A stretch of DNA of 64,000 nt from Leptodontidium sp. MPI-SDFR-AT-0119. Its lineage: Eukaryota; Ascomycota; Leotiomycetes; Helotiales; Leptodontidiaceae. Under the pieces are notes generated by a model that was not told the DNA's origin, did not search any database, and saw only the letters and a list, made by a program, of their open reading frames with translations. The position numbers and the translations under genes are program-made. The DNA is taken from contig JAHLEZ010000005.1 of NCBI GenBank assembly GCA_020726505.1, forward strand, positions 1,054,001 through 1,118,000. The letters run 5' to 3'. Shown here in pieces: positions 58,148 to 64,000 of this stretch; position 1 is the first letter of the stretch, and every line of letters begins with the position of its first letter.

Positions 58148-59384
58148 TATTTCTCGGTTGGTGAGGCTCAAGATGACTGATACTGTACAAGCGTCTGACA
58201 ACACCAAGAGAAGGCAGAAAAGAACCACAACTCATCACCTCTTAAGAATATTCTGGGGAGGTACAGCGGTTAAGTGTTGTCATAGCACTAGCACGGGGGG
58301 TTAAAGATTTCTGACTCTCCTGCGGGGAATTGTTAGGCCGATTTTTGACAACTCATGCAATTTCATTTCAAGCTGTAATTAATAATTGAGGAGCCAAAAA
58401 ATTAATATTTTAGATCTTATCCCTAATTTCGAAGTCGTTTATAATTTTATTTTAATTTTTTATGTTAATAGTATTCGTTAATAAAGTATTATTCCCCTTG
58501 AATTTTGATGTTCTCGCTTGTCCAATTTCCGCCAGAGAGGCTGATTACTCCTCTTTACCTATGCCCAATAACGGTTGAATGCAGATTTTGGGATGATTGG
58601 TCCATATTCCAGCGGATTCCGGCGGCTTGCATGAGGCGTTTTATTCAGCCTTGCGGCCAACGCACACAACAAATCAAGACGCGGAGACTTAAAATTCAAT
58701 GCTTGTTTCCGACAGGGCTGAAATCCTCCTACTATTTATAATCCCGTGCCTGTCCAAGCAAATGAGCCAAGACTTTGATCCATTCTTTGGTTTGCTCTCC
58801 CGTTCAATGGATGCAGCCTTGACCTGGTCGACTTCGATCTAAAGTATTCTGCAAGCTTTCAGATGCTACTTTACATGATCAAGATGACTGAACATACCTA
58901 GAGTCTCTAACGCAAATGAAGTTCTTGCTATTATGCTACATGAGTGTAGAAGAAAATGTCCGTGGTTTCCTCTGCCACTGCAGATACATTCAGGTCTATG
59001 GGTTACGAGAGTACCTTGTCCCAACCATGGCGAATACCACTTGACTAAGGTTTGCGTCGGAGCCTTGCCGTGGTGAACTTCCTCAGCCGCACGAAGAACG
59101 AAAACAACTGGACACAATGTTTCTGCTTCGCCTCCACTACCTGATCGCTTTCCACCTCTAGGATTCGAGCTGCACGGCAACCAGCATTCAGGAATGCCCG
59201 ATTGACATTCCATTTAATTGATGCTGCTTGTTAAAATGTCCATTATAAGTATTGCATGTCCATCTCATCTTTTCCTTCATCATCCATCCGTCAGCACTCT
59301 CTCGCTCCCAAATCGACTCTCGCTTACACACTCGCTTCACATCTCAAATTCACCACAGCAGCCATACACGCCTACCTTCTCAAG
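58148..59384. other. Spacer with an AT-rich island
   Basis: Divergent promoter region of the NmrA-like and Cys-rich genes. About 58370-58510 is strongly AT-rich (visibly above 75%), unlike its flanks. No coding sequence seen. Confidence 0.55.
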
Positions 59385-60227
59385 ATGCTCGCTACAGTCA
59401 TCCTCCTGGCATCTGCACTCGTTGCAGCAGAGCCCGCCCCCTACAAGCTAGGATCTGTCTCTAAGAACCCTAGCCTTGGGCTCGGTAGGCGTCAAGATGC
59501 CGGGTACTCACCAACCCAAACATATTGTGGTCCTGGTACCGATTGTGCTTCCTCATGCGGAGCTACCTACATCCAATGCGCTTCGTCAGACGATGCACTT
59601 CACTGCTACGATCCAACAATCAAGGAGTCCTGCTGCCCAGATGGCACTGGAAGTATGTAATTCCTAACCTCTCTTCAAAAACACCAATGCTAACCCAAAC
59701 ATCAGATTCTTGCGCAGACGGGTATTTCTGCACAAAGGATACCAGTGGAGATACATGGTGTTGCCCAAATGTAAGAACATTAAACAAAACCACAGGAATT
59801 GCCAGGCTAATGACCACAGGGTATGGATCTCGTAAGCTGCGCAGCAGCATACAGTCTCACCGATGTTCTTGTCTCCGAAGTCGCCACCGCAGCGCCATCT
59901 TCAATCCCCGCCTACACACCTAGCTCTGTCTCAGCAAAAGAGACGCCCAGCTACACCCCCAGCTACAGCTACAGCAACAGTCACAGCTCATACAAACACT
60001 CCTACACGGTTTCAGATGACTACACAACAACGAGCTGCAGCACCTCGTCCCACTACACAACTCCCCCGGTCGTGTATACGACCTACGAGGCAACAGCTCT
60101 TTCGAACGCGACCGTCTCGCGGACTACTACTGCGGCTGGTGTCCAATTTACCGGCGGTGCTGGACAGGTTGTCCTTGGTGGATTGAAGGGGTTGGCGCTT
60201 GCTGCTGGTGCATTGTTGGCACTTTAA
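59385..60227 (+). CDS. Cys-rich secreted protein with probable GPI anchor
   Basis: Exons 59385-59652, 59706-59770 and 59820-60227 (introns 53 and 49 nt) give 246 residues. MLATVILLASALVAAEPAP is a signal peptide. Residues 40-120 hold about 13 Cys, including DCASSCGATYIQC, ESCCPDG and WCCPNG, a pattern of disulfide-knotted extracellular fungal domains. A Ser/Thr/Tyr-rich stretch follows (PSYTPSYSYSNSHSSYKHSY), likely O-glycosylated. The C-terminus ends in a short hydrophobic segment (LKGLALAAGALLAL) preceded by small residues, as expected for GPI attachment. A cell-surface or wall protein is inferred. No enzyme domain seen. Confidence 0.85.
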
Positions 60228-61429
60228 TAATTTTGGGATGGAAATAAGACGACAGTCTTATATACAGCATAAAGGATAATGTGATTGTTGGCCAATGTTA
60301 GTTTTCAGATAATTAGTCCCGATTTCCGAAATAATAGCAAACTTCAAGTCGTTCTCACTTACCATGCCCATGGTTTTTGTTTACTTTCACCGTTGCTTTT
60401 TATCTTGCCTTGGTTGCTGGCCTTTCACTGCACGATCCTGGAGATTGCAGCAGCCAAGGAGGCCGGAATACTATCTATATCTCACTAAAATTAGCCAATA
60501 TCGCATGTGTATCAAAATATTAGCAAAGAGCGTTACAAGTAGCCAGTTCTCGTGAGTAGAGAAGTTGCACTAAGCGAGAGCGAAAAAGGGCCGCCCCACA
60601 ATCTAAGTAACTTGAACTCCACCAGCCCAAAACTCTCGACCTTCAAGTAATTCACTGGTTTAAAAATGACAAGCCATGTTGTCCCTTGGGCCCTGTGGAC
60701 CAGGCGCATTCGAAAGGACTTATACTGATTAATGTACTTTCCCAGGAACTCTAGTCGTCCAGATTTGAAAATTCATCAGAACTGTGTATGATACATCGCA
60801 ATAGAAATAGTTAGTAGAACAGCATGCAGCAACTATCCAATTTCATACTTGAATGTTGGCACAGTCCACGGGCTGGGAGAAAGATTCTAGAAAAGTAAAG
60901 TAATAGAGTAAATAGGAGGCTCCCTGTCTAGCTATTGGTAAGAGCTAGGAAATGAGACGACGAGAAAACTTGCTGAGCTCGGATACTTGTAAAGTACAGT
61001 AATCTTACAAAGACGTCTGTCTAGTCATCCGCTTTTGAATAAGATCATAAGAATGATTATTCGGAATGTTCCTGGTGCAGTTTGATGGGTGGTTAGACCA
61101 CTTGTGTAAGGTCAAATTGACTGACAGGACTAGACTAGATGATGGAATCGAAATATTGTCAGGTTTAGATGGAGGAGCTAGATCCATGCACCCACGCACC
61201 CACGTACGCACGCACGGCCAGCTGTCATGATCGATTATGAAGATTCATTTGATGCGACGACCTCGCATTGAATTCTCGCTACATAAAACAAGGAATGAAT
61301 ATCTTCCCTCCCTCCCTCCCTCCCTTCCTTCCACTTGTACAGAAATAGAACTCTGCAAACCTGTTTATTATTAGATCCATACGACTTCCATGAGGAACAA
61401 AGTAATATCAGTCATGTAAGTTGTATCAA
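60228..61429. other. Convergent 3' spacer
   Basis: No gene supported. It carries short tracts such as CCCTCCCT near 61305-61330 and CACGCACCCACG near 61187. Confidence 0.55.
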
Positions 61430-64000
61430 TTAATAAAGTCCCAAATCCTTGGCCGTAGTCTTCTTCCCCACCTGCGTCCGTGTTTGTGTCTGTGTTGACG
61501 AACTCCAACTCCCCTCTACCCCTCCCCTCGGAACATTATCCGAGACCACCCTGCCCTCTATATCTCTATCCAAAAACCCAGACCCAGACCCAGACCCAAC
61601 CCTTCCCTCCCTAGGAAACGCCCCCAAACTCTTCGGCTCGTCCCAAATCATCGCCGCCTTCCCACCATCTCTCAAGTCTTCCCGTTCGTAGATTTCGTCA
61701 TCTGGTATAGGGATACCAGGGACTTCCACGAGATCTCCGCCGTCCGAAGAGGACTCGTTGTCGATCATTTGGATGCCGCCGTCATCGTCGTCGCTGTTGG
61801 AGTCGTATGTGCGGTCTGGAGTCGGCGCGGTGAAGTTCATGCTGGATACGCCTTGGGTGATATCCATCACGCCGCGTTCGCGGTCAATTGTGATGGGTTG
61901 GTGCGCTTGTGCCTGTTTTTGGGTGGGTTGTGAATTTCGGATTTGGTTTTGAAGATGTGGTTGTGGTAGTGAGGCCATTTTCATATCTGGTCTGTTCATA
62001 TCCAACCCAGCAACACCAAACGTCAACTCATCAAGCCCATTATTATCTCTCCCCCTTTGAACACGATCCGTATCCAAACCCTTCCTAGATCGTGGATCGA
62101 ATCCCTGTCCAATACTCGTACTCATGCTTCCCCCCTCAAGCTCGGCAATCGGCGGCTGGCTATCCATCAGACTAATCAGATCCTCCTCGTAACCTCCACT
62201 GAGTTCGTGAGCACCTTTCTTCCTCTCGTTCTCGGTATCAAGTAATTGAATCTCTGTCACGTCATCTCGCTCAATCTCCATATCCTCGACTAAAATGTCC
62301 TCGAACCCGCCTTTCTTAAGGATCTTGCCAATCAGATCCGGGTAGCGCAGATGACCACTGACTTCCTTGCTCAAGTTTAGATTATCAATGCCCTCGACAT
62401 CGCTAATTTCTTGTAGACCAGCAACACCGAATTGGATGGATGTAGCGCGGTAAAGAAAGGCGAGAATATAGTCATTTTCGGAGTAGACGTTGATGATCTT
62501 CCCAGAGACGACAGATCGCATCACTCTCCAATTATTGCTATTACTTGGGACGGGCGAGCCAATAAAGACAACAGATTCAACCAGACCGAAGGCTTTCCGT
62601 TCCGCTAGAGACTTGAGACAAGAATAGATGACTCTCGAGCCAAGCGAGTATCCAATCAACGTGACAGGTCTCTCGCCCTGCGCTTTGTTGATAAGTGCGT
62701 CGGCAAGTACCTCACCCGCTTTCTCGCTTCGATTCCTCGCAACGGCGAAGGGGTTGTCTATGCTCGTTGCCATTTTTAAAAGGTAGACGGGCCACAGAGC
62801 TGACCAGAGACTTGCTAGTACGGTACGTTTGAGGATCTCGACTTTGACGAATGACCAGGCGTAGGAGGAGACCATGTTCTCGAGACTAGTGCCGAGAGCG
62901 ATGAGAGCTTCCATCTCATAGCGGAGGGCGAAGACTTCGCTTTCTCGCCCGAGAACTCGCCAGGGTTTGACGACGTCGTCTTTGCCGTTCAACCAGCCGT
63001 TGATGCCGATTGTTACTCGTAGTCTCCTGTATTTTTGACCTCATTAGTATTCAAACGTGTGCCTGGTATTTGACACATTGGTAAAAAGTCTTACCGGCCC
63101 TCAGTCTCTGCATCAATCTTCGTCCCATGCTCACCCCATTCAGATGCCAGAGGAAGGAATTTGAAATCCGACACCTCCTTGGCGTAATTATCAACCATCT
63201 CTCCCGTCATCTTCCCACCAAAAGCCCCAAACAAACTCCCCACTAAAGCACCATTCATCGCAAAGATCCCAAGAAACGAAGCAACACCACCCAATCCCAC
63301 GCCTCCCATGATCCCTCCAATAGCACCCGCAACAATAGGCGCTGCCAAACCACCCGTAATCCCAATGACCGCCGCTCCAGCCACAGAAGCAAGACCGACT
63401 TTCCACCGCCTGGACGACGCATTCTCAGCCTGTCGTTTCTTCGTCTCCGCATCCGCCGTCATGACCTTCGAAGCCAATAACAGTGTCTGCGCAATCTCCG
63501 TCTCCTCCTTCGTAAGAACACTCAACGGCAGCGCAAAAGCCGAGGTGACATAACAAAGCAGCACTCTCGAATGCGCAGAGTAGTGTCCTAGACTAAGAAG
63601 AAGCAGCACTAAACAACTAATCACACAGACCCTATCCTCCTTCGAAATGGTGTTCAGACGGGTAGGGATAGGATGATAGAGCGACTGTAGATGCAATACA
63701 TCTTTGGCTTCCTGCATCTCCCTCGCCTCGGCCTCGACTTCTGCCGCGACGTCTTTCACGTCCGAGGACTCGGCGGAGTAGGGAGGCGGGGCTGGATTCC
63801 TCGATGCCATCCATTCTCTCCTCCTCTGCTCGGATCGAGGATCTTCAGGCCCATCGCAAGTCTTCCTAAACTGACCCCTCACCTCGGCTGCCCAGGTGTC
63901 AAAATAGAACAGGGCGTTTTTCTGGAGTTCTTGCAGTTTGGGCGTGGATAACGATCGTTCGAGACGGGCTTCTAGACGGCGCTGTCGTGCTTCTGCTTCA
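61430..64000 (-). CDS. DUF726/TMCO4-like membrane hydrolase, 5' partial
   Basis: DUF726 family membrane protein with an alpha/beta-hydrolase domain. The reading enters from the right edge, so the start is missing. Exons 64000-63095 (partial) and 63026-61430 are joined over a 68-nt intron to give RLRVTIGINGWLNGKDD. The N-terminal part shows two hydrophobic stretches (VCVISCLVLLLLSLGHY and LLCYVTSAFALPLSVL) and a Gly/Ala-rich membrane region (GGLAAPIVAGAIGGIMGGVG). The hydrolase nucleophile elbow is LIGYSLGSRV (Gly-x-Ser-x-Gly), then VVFIGSPVP and a GHLRYPD that could hold the His. The last 250 residues are Asp/Gly/Ser/Gln rich and unordered. Yeast homologues act in membrane traffic (family knowledge). 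Confidence 0.9.

Overview
The window is nuclear DNA of a filamentous ascomycete (Pezizomycotina). Genes carry several short introns (mostly 45-120 nt) with GT...AG ends. Pyrimidine-rich leaders are common, and genes lie on both strands with 0.3-7 kb spacers. The proteins look most like those of Leotiomycetes (Helotiales), but that placement is inference from general resemblance. No bacterial operon, CRISPR array, phage or intact transposon was seen, and I found no tRNA or rRNA gene by eye.

Layout from left to right: a UBC-fold (E2-like) protein whose apparent 5' part has two in-frame stops; a multipass membrane glycoprotein; protein O-mannosyltransferase PMT2; a 20-bp tandem array in front of an F-box-like gene; RanGAP (RNA1) divergent from a small three-exon COX17; exocyst SEC10; mitochondrial GTP/GDP carrier GGC1 in eight exons; CCAAT-factor subunit HAP2/NF-YA; then 7.3 kb without a supportable gene but rich in tetranucleotide repeats. 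The right half holds TRM5 divergent from an AlkB-type dioxygenase; ATG8 divergent from HEM13; a SWIM-domain Sws1-like protein; RPN8 divergent from adenylate kinase; an unrecognised three- or four-exon gene; HookA; a small secreted I9-type protease inhibitor; PCF11; an FAD-linked oxidase next to an NmrA-like gene; a GPI-anchor-type Cys-rich secreted protein; and a DUF726 (TMCO4-like) membrane hydrolase that runs off the right edge.

Most of the content is core housekeeping: secretion and glycosylation (PMT2, SEC10), nuclear transport (RNA1), mitochondria and haem (COX17, GGC1, HEM13), RNA processing (TRM5, PCF11), proteolysis and autophagy (RPN8, ATG8), and motor adaptors (HookA). The FAD oxidase/NmrA/Cys-rich stretch at 54.5-60.3 kb looks more accessory. 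No new multi-gene system is evident. The most interesting points are gene-structure oddities: in-frame stops in the UBC gene, an open frame kept through a 384-nt HookA intron, competing PCF11 3' ends, an 8-nt terminal exon in the NmrA gene, a membrane-anchored HEM13 leader, and the repeat-rich gene desert.
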